In this document: piece by piece, positions 27,801 through 42,800 of the stretch | Layout: every line of letters begins with the position of its first letter | Numbering within the stretch: position 1 is the first letter of the stretch | Assembly (NCBI GenBank): GCA_963662155.1 | Contig: OY759261.1 | Span: 2,260,227-2,324,226, forward strand | Source: Lamellibrachia columna | Lineage: Eukaryota; Annelida; Polychaeta; Sabellida; Siboglinidae | Direction of reading: 5' to 3' | Length of the DNA stretch: 64,000 nt | Translations under genes and position numbers: made by a program | The notes under the pieces: model-generated | Databases searched by the model: none | What the model saw: the letters and a program-made list of their open reading frames with translations, nothing else | Told to the model about the DNA's origin: nothing

Positions 27801-30800
27801 GCGGAACACGTTTCGCTTCTTCTTCGCGTACTCGGTAGCGACATCGACGAGACACTGACGCACACCAATGGGTTGCTCCTCGTACGTGGTCGACACTCCC
27901 TGGGGGCAACATGCAAGCTTCAATATTAATATAGTAAATAATAGAGACCACCCAGAATGACCCATGGTGCCCCTGGTGCCTAATATAGCACTAATAAAAG
28001 GTGAAGCCCCTGGTGCCTAATATAGCACTAATAAAAGGTGAAGCCCCTGGTGCCTAATATAGCACTAATAAAAGGTGAAGCCCCTGGTGCCTATCATAAC
28101 ACTAATATAAAGGTGAAGCCCCTGGTGCCTATCATAACACTAATATAAAGGTGAAGGCCCTGGTGCCTATCATAACACTAATATAAAGGTGAAGCCCCTG
28201 GTGCCTATCATAACACTAATATAAAGGTGAAGGCCCTGGTGCCTAATATAACACTAATATAAAGGTGAAGCCCCTGGTGTCTATCATAACACTAATATAA
28301 AGGTGAAGCCCCTGGTGCCTAATATAGCACTAATAAAAGGTGAAGCCCATGGTGCCTAACATAACACTAATATAAAGGTGAAGCCCATGGTGCCTAATAT
28401 AGCACTAATAAAAGGTGAAGCCCATGGTGCCTAATATAACACTAATATAAAGGTGAAGCCCATGGCGCCTAATATAACACTAATATAAAGGTGAAGCCCC
28501 TGCTGCCTAACATAACACTGATATAAAGGTGAAACCCATGGTGCCTAACATAACACTAATATAAAGGTGAAGCCCCTGGTGCCTAATATAGCACTAATAA
28601 AAGGTGAAGCCCCTGGTGCCTATCATAACACTAATATAAAGGTGAAGGCCCTGGTGCCTAATATAACACTAATATAAAGGTGAAGCCCCTGGTGCCTATC
28701 ATAACACTAATAAAAAGGTGAAGCCCCTGCTGCCTAACATAACACTAATATAAAGGTGAAGCCCCTGGTTCCTAACATAACACTAATATAAAAGTGAAGC
28801 CCCTGGTGCCTAACATAACACTAATATAAAGGTGAAGCCCCTGGTGCCTAACATAACACTAATATAAAGGTGAAGCCCCTGGTGCCTAATATAGCACTAA
28901 TATAAAGGTGAAACCCCTGGTGCCTATCATAACACTAATATAAAGGTGAAGCCCCTGGTGCCTATCATAACACTAATATAAAGGTGAAGGCCCTGGTGCC
29001 TAATATAACACTAATATAAAGGTGAAGCCCCTGGTGCCTAACATAACACTAATATAAAGGTGAAGCCCATGGTGCCTAATATAACACTAATATAAAGGTG
29101 AAGACCCTGGCGCCTAATATAACAATAATATAAAGGTGAAGCCCCTGCTGCCTAACATAACACTAATATAAAGGTGAAACCCCTGGTGCCTAACATAACA
29201 CTAATATAAAGGTGAAGCCCCTGCTGCCTAACATAACACTAATATAAAGGTGAAGCCCCTGGTGCCTAACATAACACTAATATAAAGGTGAAGCCCCTGG
29301 TGCCTAACATAACACTAATATAAAGGTGAAGCCCCTGCTGCCTAACATAACACTAATATAAAGGTGAAGCCCCTGGTGCCTAACATAACACTAATATAAA
29401 GGTGAAGCCCCTGCTGCCTAACATAACACTAATATAAAGGTGAAGCCCCTGGTGCCTAACATAACACTAATATAAAGGTGAAACCCCTGGTGCCTAACAT
29501 AACACTAATATAAAGGTGAAGCCCCTGCTGCCTAACATAACACTAATATAAAGGTGAAGCCCCTGGTGCCTAACATAATACTAATATAAAGGTGAAGCCC
29601 CTGGTTCCTAACATAACACTAATATAAAAGTGAAGCCCCTGGTGCCTAACATAACACTGATATAAAGGTGAAACCCATGGTGCCTAACATAACACTAATA
29701 TAAAGGTGAAGCCCCTGGTGCCTAACATAACACTAATATAAAGGTGAAGCCCCTGGTGCCTAATATAGCACTAATAAAAGGTGAAGCCCCTGGTGCCTAT
29801 CATAACACTAATATAAAGGTGAAGGCCCTGGTGCCTAATATAACACTAATATAAAGGTGAAGCCCCTGGTGCCTATCATAACACTAATATAAAGGTGAAG
29901 CCCCTGCTGCCTAACATAACACTAATATAAAGGTGAAGCCCCTGGTGCCTATCATAACAGTAATATAAAGGTGAAGCCCCTGGTGCCTAATATAGCACTA
30001 ATATAAAGGTGAAACCCCTGGTGCCTATCATAACACTAATATAAAGGTGAAGCCCCTGGTGCCTAATATAGCATTAATAAAAGGTGAAGCCCCTGGTGCC
30101 TATCATAACACTAATATAAAGGTGAAGGCCCTGGTGCCTAATATAACACTAATATAAAGGTGAAGCCCCTGGTGCCTATCATAACACTAATATAAAGGTG
30201 AAGCCCCTGGTGCCTAACATAACACTAATATAAAGGTGAAGCCCCTGGTGCCTAACATAACACTGATATAAAGGTGAAGACTATGTTGCCTAACATAACA
30301 CTAATATAAAGGTGAAGCCCCTGGTTCCTAACATAACACTAATATAAAGGTGAAGCCCATGGTGCCTAACATAACACTAATATAAAGGTGAAACCCCTGG
30401 TGCCTAACATAACACTAATATAAAGGTGAAGCCCTTGGTGCCTAACATAACACTAATATAAAGGTGAAGCCCCTGGTGTCTAACATAACACTAATATAAA
30501 GGTGAAGCCCTTGGTGCCTAACATAACACTAATATAAAGGTGAAGACTATGTTGCCTAACATAACACTAATATAAAGGTGAAGCCCCTGGTTCCTAACAT
30601 AACACTAATATAAAGGTGAAGCCCATGGTGCCTAACATAACACTAATATAAAGGTGAAGACCCTGGTGCCTAACATAACACTAATATAAAGGTGAAGCCC
30701 CTGGTGCCTAACATAACACTAATATAAAGGTGAAGCCCCTGGTGCCTAATATAGCACTAATAAAAGGTGAAGCCCCTGGTGCCTATCATAACACTAATAT

Positions 30801-33800
30801 AAAGGTGAAGGCCCTGGTGCCTAATATAACACTAATATAAAGGTGAAGCCCCTGGTGCCTATCATAACACTAATAAAAAGGTGAAGCCCCTGCTGCCTAA
30901 CATAACACTAATATAAAGGTGAAGCCCCTGGTTCCTAACATAACACTAATATAAAAGTGAAGCCCCTGGTGCCTAACATAACACTAATATAAAGGTGAAG
31001 CCCCTGGTGCCTAACATAACACTAATATAAAGGTGAAGCCCCTGGTGCCTAATATAGCACTAATATAAAGGTGAAACCCCTGGTGCCTATCATAACACTA
31101 ATATAAAGGTGAAGCCCCTGGTGCCTATCATAACACTAATATAAAGGTGAAGGCCCTGGTGCCTAATATAACACTAATATAAAGGTGAAGCCCCTGGTGC
31201 CTAACATAACACTAATATAAAGGTGAAGCCCATGGTGCCTAATATAACACTAATATAAAGGTGAAGACCCTGGCGCCTAATATAACAATAATATAAAGGT
31301 GAAGCCCCTGCTGCCTAACATAACACTAATATAAAGGTGAAACCCCTGGTGCCTAACATAACACTAATATAAAGGTGATGCCCCTGCTGCCTAACATAAC
31401 ACTAATATAAAGGTGAAGCCCCTGCTGCCTAACATAACACTAATATAAAGGTGAAGCCCCTGGTGCCTAACATAACACTAATATAAAGGTGAAGCCCCTG
31501 CTGCCTAACATAACACTAATATAAAGGTGAAGCCCCTGGTGCCTAACATAACACTAATATAAAGGTGAAGCCCCTGCTGCCTAACATAACACTAATATAA
31601 AGGTGAAGCCCCTGGTGCCTAACATAACACTAATATAAAGGTGAAACCCCTGGTGCCTAACATAACACTAATATAAAGGTGAAGCCCCTGCTGCCTAACA
31701 TAACACTAATATAAAGGTGAAGCCCCTGGTGCCTAACATAATACTAATATAAAGGTGAAGCCCCTGGTTCCTAACATAACACTAATATAAAAGTGAAGCC
31801 CCTGGTGCCTAACATAACACTGATATAAAGGTGAAACCCATGGTGCCTAACATAACACTAATATAAAGGTGAAGCCCCTGGTGCCTAACATAACACTAAT
31901 ATAAAGGTGAAGCCCCTGGTGCCTAATATAGCACTAATAAAAGGTGAAGCCCCTGGTGCCTATCATAACACTAATATAAAGGTGAAGGCCCTGGTGCCTA
32001 ATATAACACTAATATAAAGGTGAAGCCCCTGGTGCCTATCATAACACTAATATAAAGGTGAAGCCCCTGCTGCCTAACATAACACTAATATAAAGGTGAA
32101 GCCCCTGGTGCCTATCATAACAGTAATATAAAGGTGAAGCCCCTGGTGCCTAATATAGCACTAATATAAAGGTGAAACCCCTGGTGCCTATCATAACACT
32201 AATATAAAGGTGAAGCCCCTGGTGCCTAATATAGCATTAATAAAAGGTGAAGCCCCTGGTGCCTATCATAACACTAATATAAAGGTGAAGGCCCTGGTGC
32301 CTAATATAACACTAATATAAAGGTGAAGCCCCTGGTGCCTATCATAACACTAATATAAAGGTGAAGCCCCTGCTGCCTAACATAACACTAATATAAAGGT
32401 GAAGCCCCTGGTGCCTAACATAACACTGATATAAAGGTGAAGACTATGTTGCCTAACATAACACTAATATAAAGGTGAAGCCCCTGGTTCCTAACATAAC
32501 ACTAATATAAAGGTGAAGCCCATGGTGCCTAACATAACACTAATATAAAGGTGAGACCCCTGGTGCCTAACATAACACTAATATAAAGGTGAAGCCCTTG
32601 GTGCCTAACATAACACTAATATAAAGGTGAAGCCCCTGGTGTCTAACATAACACTAATATAAAGGTGAAGCCCTTGGTGCCTAACATAACACTAATATAA
32701 AGGTGAAGACTATGTTGCCTAACATAACACTAATATAAAGGTGAAGCCCCTGGTTCCTAACATAACACTAATATAAAGGTGAAGCCCATGGTGCCTAACA
32801 TAACACTAATATAAAGGTGAAGACCCTGGTGCCTAACATAACACTAATATAAAGGTGAAGCCCCTGGTGCCTAACATAACACTAATATAAAGGTGAAGCC
32901 CCTGGTTCCTAACATAACACTAATATAAAGGTGAAGCCCCTGGTGCCTAACATAACACTAATATAAAGGTGAAGCCCCTGGTGCCTAACATAACACTAAT
33001 ATAAAGGTGAAGCCCCTGGTGCCTAACATAACACTAATATAAAGGTGAAGCCCCTGGTGCCTAACATAACACTAATATAAAAGTGAAGCCCCTGGTGCCT
33101 AACATAACACTAATATAAAGGTGAAGCCCCTGGTGCCTAACATAACACTAATATAAAGGTGAAGCCCCTGGTGCCTAACATAACACTAATATAAAAGTGA
33201 AGCCCCTGGTGCCTAACATAACACTAATATAAAGGTGAAGCCCCTGGTGCCTAACATAACACTAATATAAAGGTGAAGCCCCTGGTGCCTAACATAACAC
33301 TAATATAAAGGTGAAGCCCCTGGTGCCTAACATAACACTAATATAAAGGTGAAATCAAGATTATTGACAGAAGTACAACACATAATTCACACAAATCTTT
33401 TGTCGTGCACTGAAACAATCGTTCATCTACACATACGCTTCGTCAATCGCGTTCAAAACTATTCAAACATCAGATCAACTGATTTTTGCTTTGTGATGTT
33501 TAATATCAGAAGCATTATTGTTGGTACGATGTATTCTTTGTTGAAATAGTAATTCTTTACAACTCTCTAATTTAAAGTACACATTGTACTTCTATTGACA
33601 ATCAATCTCATGATGCATTTATACACGCTCGCCATCTAACGATCAAAAACATGATATTCCGGATAATGACTATTGCGATGTTTTATATTTACTTTGTATA
33701 GATTTATTTAGTCTTTTAATCAGCTCTTCTATGTTACAGTTTGTTTTTTAACTAGATATATATGTTTAGTTTATGCAATTTTATTTAAAGCGCCCAAGAG

Positions 33801-36800
33801 GATTTATTTTAAGTGGATTCAGGTCCTATATAAATTCTTCTTTAACTCACTCGATGCTCCCTGAGTGGTGTCATACAATCATGTTGACATACTCGATGCT
33901 CCCTTAACTGCGACACAGAATCATTTAGTCGACAAATCATGTAGAGCATCAAATACTCACCCAGAAGTAGGCACCAAAAGAAGGTGCTGACTTCTGACCC
34001 GTGAATGTCACGGGCCAGAAGTAGGCCTGTGCCAGAAGTAGACACCGTTACTTAGGTGGTTTGTGCTAATAATATGGTTAAGTTTAATATTCTGCTTGTT
34101 AATACCCATAGTATAAACATAAGTTAATACCCATAGTATAAACATAAGTTAATACCCATAGTATAAACATAAGTTAATACCCATAGTATAAACATAAGTT
34201 AATACCCATAGTATAAACATAAGTTAATACCCATAGTATAAACATAAGTTAATACCCATAGTATAAACATAAGTTAATACCCATAGTATAAGCATAAGTT
34301 AATACCCATAGTATAAACATAAGTTAATACCCATAGTATAAACATAAGTTAATACCCATAGTATAAACATAAGTTGAATAACTAGATGAAAAAATTTGCT
34401 TGTGTGGTTTTGAACACATTGTTTTTCAGAGAGTTGTATCGAAGGTCGCGCTGCGATTTGCATTGTGCGGGGCTGCAATATATATAAAATATATATATAT
34501 ACACCGCCACGGCGTTGTGTTAATTTACAGGTCTAACTTGATACAGTCCATATAACTTTTATATTTCTCTTCCGCCCACAGTCACCTCAATTTCCTCCAT
34601 CGACGTCTTTTCAAACAAGGCCTATTTCAAACAAGACAAGACAAACAAGGCTTATTTCAAACAAGACAAGACAAACAAGGCCTATTTCAAACAAGACAAG
34701 ACAAACAAGGCCTATTTCAAACAAGACAAGACAAACAAGGCCTATTTCAAACAAGACAAGACAAACAAGGCCTATTTCAAACAAGACAAGACAAACAAGG
34801 CCTATTTCAAACAAGACAAGACAAACAAGGCCTACTTCAAACAAGACAAGACAAACAAGGCCTATTTCAAACAAGACAAGACAAAACAAACAAGAGACAC
34901 AGAAAAAATAACTTGCCTACTTCTGGTGGCAGGAATAGTGCCTTGCGTGCAAAGCACACATTTTGCTTACTTCTGGCCTGGGGATATTTTCGGCCCATGA
35001 CACTGTAAGTTAAAGTGTCAACTACTCACCCCGCTGATGGTGACTTCCTTGTAGAGAATCAACTGGTAGTTCTTGAGGAGCGCCCACACGGGCCTCCAGG
35101 ACCGGTCACTGGCGCGCTACAACAGTCACCCACAGTCAGTATAGGTCATTACAAATTCTCTTATGTATAATTAAGTAAAATATTATTAATATTATCGTAA
35201 CATCCAATACGCTGACACAGAATCAGTGGTAATAATAATGTTGTATTATCATGTAAACAATACAAAATAATAATAATGTTGTATTATCATGTAAACAATA
35301 CAAAATAATAATAATGTTGTATTATCATGTAAACAATACAAAATAATAATAATGTTGTATTATCATGTAAACAATACAAAATAATAATAATGTTGTATTA
35401 TCATGTAAACAATACAAAATATTAATAATGTTGTATTATCATGTAAACAATAAAAAATAATAATAATGTTGTATTATCATGTAAACAATAAAAAATAATA
35501 ATAATGTTGTATTATCATGTAAACAATACAAAATAATAATAATGTTGTATTATCATGTAAACAATACAAAATAATAATAACGTATTATCATGTAAACAAT
35601 ACAAAATAATAATAATGTTGTATTATCATGTAAACAATACAAAATAATAATAATGTTGTATTATCATGTAAACAATACAAAATAATAATAATGTTGAATT
35701 ATCATGTAAACAATACAAAATATTAATAATGTTGTATTATCATGTAAACAATACAAAATAATAATAATGTTGTATTATCATGTAAACAATACAAAATGTT
35801 AATAATGTTGTATTATCATGTAAACAATACAAAATAATAACAATGTTGTATTATCATGTAAACAATACAAAATATTAATAAAGTTGTATTATCATGTAAA
35901 CAATACAAAATAATAATAATGTTGTATTATCATGTAAACAATACAAAATAATAATAATGTTGTATTATCATGTAAACAATAAAAAATATTAATAATGTAT
36001 TATCATGTAAACAATACAAAATAATAATAATGTTGTATTATCATGTAAACAATACAAAATATTAATAATGTTGTATTATCATGTAAACAATACAAAATAA
36101 TAATAATGTTGTATTATCATGTAAACAATACAAAATAATAATAATGTTGTATTATCATGTAAACAATACAAAATAATAATAATGTTGTATTATCATGTAA
36201 ACAATACAAAATATTCAGTGTTCACTTCTGCAATATATACATCCAACAGAATGAGAGCAATATGATTCTACTAAACGGCTGATTCTATCATCCATGATTC
36301 TGTTATGCCCAGTCCACTGTATCCCAAATACAGTGTACACTACATAAGCATACAGACTTGTACAGACAGACAAACACGTGTACAAAGGTGTGCCTGTCAC
36401 CAAACTACATACCTTGCCCTCCACCACGGCCACCTTACAGTTGAGAACGCCCTCCATCGACACTTCGTTCACCTGTAGAGACTTCTGGTCAGAGGTGGCG
36501 GCCTCTATCCTCGGTGTCTGCAAACAAATCATTTCTGTAGTACCTGATTTACTGCAGTGAAATCAATAACCACACACTTCTGTGTCCTCATTCAGTGCTA
36601 ATACTGATATCAACAATAACCACACACTTCTGTGTCCTCATTCAGTGCTAATACTGATATCAACAATAACCACACACTTCGGTATCCACATTCAGTGCTA
36701 ATACTGATATCAACAACAACCACACACTTCTGTATCCACATTCAGTGCTAATACTGATATCAACAACAACCACACACTTCTGTATCCACATTCAGTGCTA

Positions 36801-39800
36801 ATACTGATATCAACAACAACCACACACTTCTGTGTCCTCATTCAGTGCTAATACTGATATCAACAATAACCACACACTTCTGTATCCACATTCAGTGCTA
36901 ATACTGATATCAACAATAACCACACACTTCTGTATCCTCATTCAGTGCTAATACTGATATCAAAAATAACCACACACTTCTGTGTCCTCACTCAGTGCTA
37001 ATACTGATATCAACAATAACCACACACTTCTGTATCCTCATTCAGTGCTAATACTGATATCAACAATAACCACACACTTCTGTGTCCTCACTCAGTGCTA
37101 ATACTGATATCAACAATAACCACACACTTCTGTGTCCTCATTCAGTGCTAATACTGATATCAACAATAACCACACACTTCTGTATCCTCATTCAGTGCTA
37201 ATACTGATATCAACAATAACCACACACTTCTGTGTCCTCACTCAGTGCTAATACTGATATCAACAATAACCACACACTTCTGTATCCTCATTCAGTGCTA
37301 ATACTGATATCAACAATAACCACACACTTCTGTATCCTCATTCAGTGCTAATACTGATATCAACAATAACCACACACTTCTGTGTCCTCACTCAGTGCTA
37401 ATACTGATATCAACAATAACCACACACTTCTGTATCCTCATTCAGTGCTAATACTGATATCAACAATAACCACACACTTCTGTATCCTCATTCAGTGCTA
37501 ATACTGATATCAACAATAACCACACACTTCTGTGTCCTCACTCAGTGCTAATACTGATATCAACAATAACCACACACTTCTGTATCCTCATTCAGTGCTA
37601 ATACTGATATCAACATCAACCACACACTTCTGTGTCCTCACTCAGTGCTAATACTGATATCAACATCAACCACACACTTCTGTGTCCTCGTTCAGTGCTA
37701 ATACTGATATCAACAATAACCACACACTTCTGTGTCCTCATTCAGTGCTAATACTGATATCAACAACAACCACACCCTTCTGTGTCCTCACTCAGTGCTA
37801 ATACTGATATCAACAATAACCACACACTTCTGTATCCTCATTCAGTGCTAATACTGATATCAACAATAACCACGCACTTATGTGTCCTCATTCAGTGCTA
37901 ATACTGATATCAACATCAACCACACACTTCTGTGTCCTCACTCAGTGCTAATACTGATATCAACATCAACCACACACTTCTGTGTCCTCGTTCAGTGCTA
38001 ATACTGATATCAACAATAACCACACACTTCTGTGTCCTCATTCAGTGCTAATACTGATATCAACAACAACCACACCCTTCTGTGTCCTCACTCAGTGCTA
38101 ATACTGATATCAACAACAACCACACACTTCTGTGTCCTCATTCAGTGCTAATACTGATATCAACAATAACCACACACTTCTGTGTACTCATTCAGTGCTA
38201 ATACTGATATCAACAACAACCACACCCTTCTGTGTCCTCACTCAGTGCTAATACTGATATCAACATCAACCACACACTTCTGTGTCCTCACTCAGTGCTA
38301 ATACTGATATCAACATCAACCAAACACTTCTGTGTCCTCGTTCAGTGCTAATACTGATATCAACAATAACCACACACTTCTGTGTCCTCATTCAGTGCTA
38401 ATACTGATATCAACAACAACCACACCCTTCTGTGTCCTCACTCAGTGCTAATACTGATATCAACAACAACCACACACTTCTGTGTCCTCATTCAGTGCTA
38501 ATACTGATATCAACAATAACCACACACTTCTGTGTACTCATTCAGTGCTAATACTGATATCAACAACATCCACACCCTTCTGTGTCCTCACTCAGTGCTA
38601 ATACTGATATCAACAACAACCACACACTTCTGTGTCCTCATTCAGTGCTAATACTGATATCAACAATAACCACACACTTCTGTGTCCTCACTCAGTGCTA
38701 ATACTGATATCAACAATAACCACACACTTCTGTATCCTCATTCAGTGCTAATACTGATATCAACAATAACCACACACTTCTGTGTCCTCACTCAGTGCTA
38801 ATACTGATATCAACAATAACCACACACTTCTGTGTACTCACTCAGTGCTAATACTGATATCAACAATAACCACACACTTCTGTGTCCTCACTCAGTGCTA
38901 ATACTGATATCAACAATAACCACACACTTCTGTGTCCTCACTCAGTGCTAATACTGATATCAACAATAACCACACACTTCTGTGTCCTCACTCAGTGCTA
39001 ATACTGATATCAACAATAACCACACACTTCTGTATCCTCATTCAGTGCTAATACTGATATCAACAATAACCACACACTTCTGTGTCCTCACTCAGTGCTA
39101 ATACTGATATCAACAACAACCACACACTTCTGTGTCCTCATTCAGTGCTAATACTGATATCAACAACAACCACACACTTCTGTGTCCTCACTCAGTTCTA
39201 ATACTGATATCAACAATAACCACACACTTCTGTGTCCTCACTCAGTGCTAATACTGATATCAACAATAACCACACTTCTCTGTCCTCACTCAGTGCTAAT
39301 ACTGTTATCAACAACAACCACACACTTCTGTGTCCTCACTCAGTGCTAATACTGATATCAACAACAACCACACACTTCTGTGTCCTCACTCAGTGCTAAT
39401 ACTTATATCAACAACAACCACACACTTCTGTGTCCTCACTCAGTGCTAATACTGATATCAACAATAACCACACACTTCTGTGTCCTCACTCAGTGCTAAT
39501 ACTGATATCAACAACAACCACACACTTCTGTATCCTCATTCAGTGCTAATACTGATATCAACAATAACCACACACTTCTGTGTCCTCATTCAGTGCTAAT
39601 ACTGATATCAAAAATAACCACACACTTCTGTGTCCTCACTCAGTGCTAATACTGATATCAACAACAACCACACACTTCTATATCCTCATTCAGTGCTAAT
39701 ACTGATATCAACAATAACCACACACTTCTGTGTCCTCACTCAGTGCTAATACTGATATCAACACAAGTCCTGACTCTTGATAAAGCAGATCAAGTTAGAA

Positions 39801-42800
39801 ATAAAGGTCCTAACATTGAGTCAAGGATGTCTTCAGATGTCATTATCTTGTACATTTGTGACACTTCTGACTCGTGTTTCAGGCACATAATGACACCTGA
39901 GAATCCCCCATCTCCTATACACGTACCTTCTCACCAAAGAATGCCTTCAACTTGCGGATGTTACTTGTCTTTGTCGGAGTTGTCCTGTCAAACAAACACA
40001 ACATGTACACTAAATTAGTTTGACAAATGGACCAGACCAGACCAGACCAGACGACACAGACTAGCTGTCAGTAGACCATGACATGGTTACATCTTTTATT
40101 CTCATGGCATAAGAATGCCACAGAAGACTCAGTGTCTACAGAATGTCACACGGACAAACCATGGTTGACATTATTATGTTCTTATTTTATCACAAAATTA
40201 ATGTGCTAGTTTTTTATTAATAAGGTTGGAAAATTAAAATTAAATATTATATTTTTCAAATGTCTTAGTCAGTAAATGTTACATATAAATCACACTGTAG
40301 AAAATACTTGTATCTTATCCAACAGTTGTTACTACAATGTTACTACAACAGTTGTTACTACAATGTTACTACAACAGTTGTTACTACAATGTTACTACAA
40401 CAGTTGTTACTACAATGTCAACAAACCATTTAACACATCACGTGCCAACAGACAGCAGATAAAACACATTCAAAATACCTTATTCTTATAATAAACAGTC
40501 TGGTGATAAATAATGCAGATAACAATCTGTTTAATGAAATTTTATTTATGTTCAGTTTGGTGACTTACTTTGTATAACTAATATTAAACATACGTTTTTC
40601 AGTCTGAGACTTGTTCATATTTAAACACAGAATGCACAGGAATCATAGACCACAATGGACAGACATTGACAAGTCATAGACCACACTGGACAGACATTGA
40701 CAAGTCATAGACCACACTGGACAGACATTGACAAGTCATAGACCACACTGGACAGACATTGACAAGTCATAGACCACACTGGACAGACATTGACAAGTCA
40801 TAGACCACACTGGACAGACATTGACAAGTCATAGACCACAATGGACAGACATTGACAAGTCATAGACCACACTGGACAGACATTGACAAGTCATAGACCA
40901 CACTGGACAGACATTGACAAGTCATAGACCACACTGGACAGACATTGACAAGTCATAGACCACACTGGACAGACATTGACAAGTCATATACCACAATGGA
41001 CAGACATTGACAAGTCATAGACCACACTGGACAGACATTGACAAGTCACAGACCACAATGGACAGACATTGACAAGTCATAGACCACAATGGACAGACAT
41101 TGACAAGTCACAGACCACACTGGACAGACATTGACAAGTCATAGACCACAATGGACATACATTGACAAGTCATAGACCACAATGGACAGACATTGACAAG
41201 TCATAGACCACAATGGACAGACATTGACAAGTCATAGACCACACTGGACAGACATTGACAAGTCATAGACCACAATGGACAGACATTGACAAGTCATAGA
41301 CCACACTGGACAGACATTGACAAGTCATAGACCACACTGGACAGACATTGACAAGTCATAGACCACACTGGACAGACATTGACAAGTCATAGACCACAAT
41401 GGACATACATTGACAAGTCATAGACCACACTGGACAGACATTGACAAGTCATAGACCACACTGGACAGACATTGACAAGTCATAGACCACAATGGACATA
41501 CATTGACAAGTCATAGACCACACTGGACAGTGAAGTTGACAAGTCAGTGAAGTAGAAGTTGCTAAAAAACAAAACTCTTCCTGCAAAACAAAATTTTTAA
41601 GAAATCAAAACAAAAATAAAACCAACATAACAAAACCACTGAAACTCATGATTAGTACAAATCAAACCAAACTAGAAGTGTCAACCATTGTTCATCCCCT
41701 AGTGCGGTTATGTCAACCAATGTTGATCCCCTGGTGTGGTTATGTCAACTACTATTGACCCCCTGGTGTGGTTATGTCAACCACTGTTGATCCCATGGTG
41801 TGGTTATGTCAACCACTGTTGATCCCATGGTGTGGTTATGTCAACCACTGTTGATCCCCTGGTGTGGTTAAAGTGCAATCACACAATGTGCAAACAAAAG
41901 TAACCACAAACAACAAAATGCAGGGACAATACAATACAGGAGGCAGGGAGGAGGAAGAAGAACGGGAAAGGGAAGAGGGCAGACTGAGGGAAGACCACAA
42001 ACAAGGAACCAACAACCATGGTGCAGGGAAATGGGGATACATTACAGGCAAAGCATTCCTTCTAACAATTACTAAGGAGATTAGCCCGATCCCTGGGGTA
42101 AGGTGAGAGGGAGTCCAGTGATTGCCCTCTCAACCCCGAGCCAACATGTCTATCTCAACACTGTAGCTACTTAGAATTACCCTAGCCACCTACTGGCAAA
42201 CTGGGGCAAACATGTAGTACTACAAAATATCATAAGCAGCGCCACTGGCAATGTAAATTACGTGGTTTAATAAAAAAATTGAAACATCCAACTTTTATCT
42301 TATCAATTATTTTATCAATTATGTTGATGATGTTTACTGCAAGCCTTCTTGAAGACACAGATTTAAATTTATATAGAAAATTATAATAAAAATAACAAAG
42401 TTGTAAAAAAGCAGCACCCATGTTTGTCACGCACGCACGTACGCACGCACGTTTGCACGCACGTTCGCACATGAGACATGCAGAAGTACATGTCTGTTTC
42501 ATGCGCACAATTAAAAGAGAAAATGCACAGAAATCATAAAATTGCACAACCATTAACACAAGATGCGCCTTACGTATGAATACACAAAATGCACAATAGG
42601 TGGCCTGAGAAAGTAGTTCCAGTGTGGCAATGGAAACAGTGAAGTGAGACCCAGACAGAGGTGTGCGTATGCGACTTTGATTACTGGCTGACATGCACCA
42701 CACAGACGCGCACATGTATGTCTACATGACATGTGCACAGACTGGCAGCACGACACAGCACGAACAACACTTAGCCAGAGACACACGGGGGGAGAGTCGC

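Noticed and set aside
42230..42715. 161-codon minus-strand frame in the unique intron stretch
   Set aside because: It has no domain, contains a microsatellite-coded Ala/Cys/Arg run, and has no compatible splice sites.
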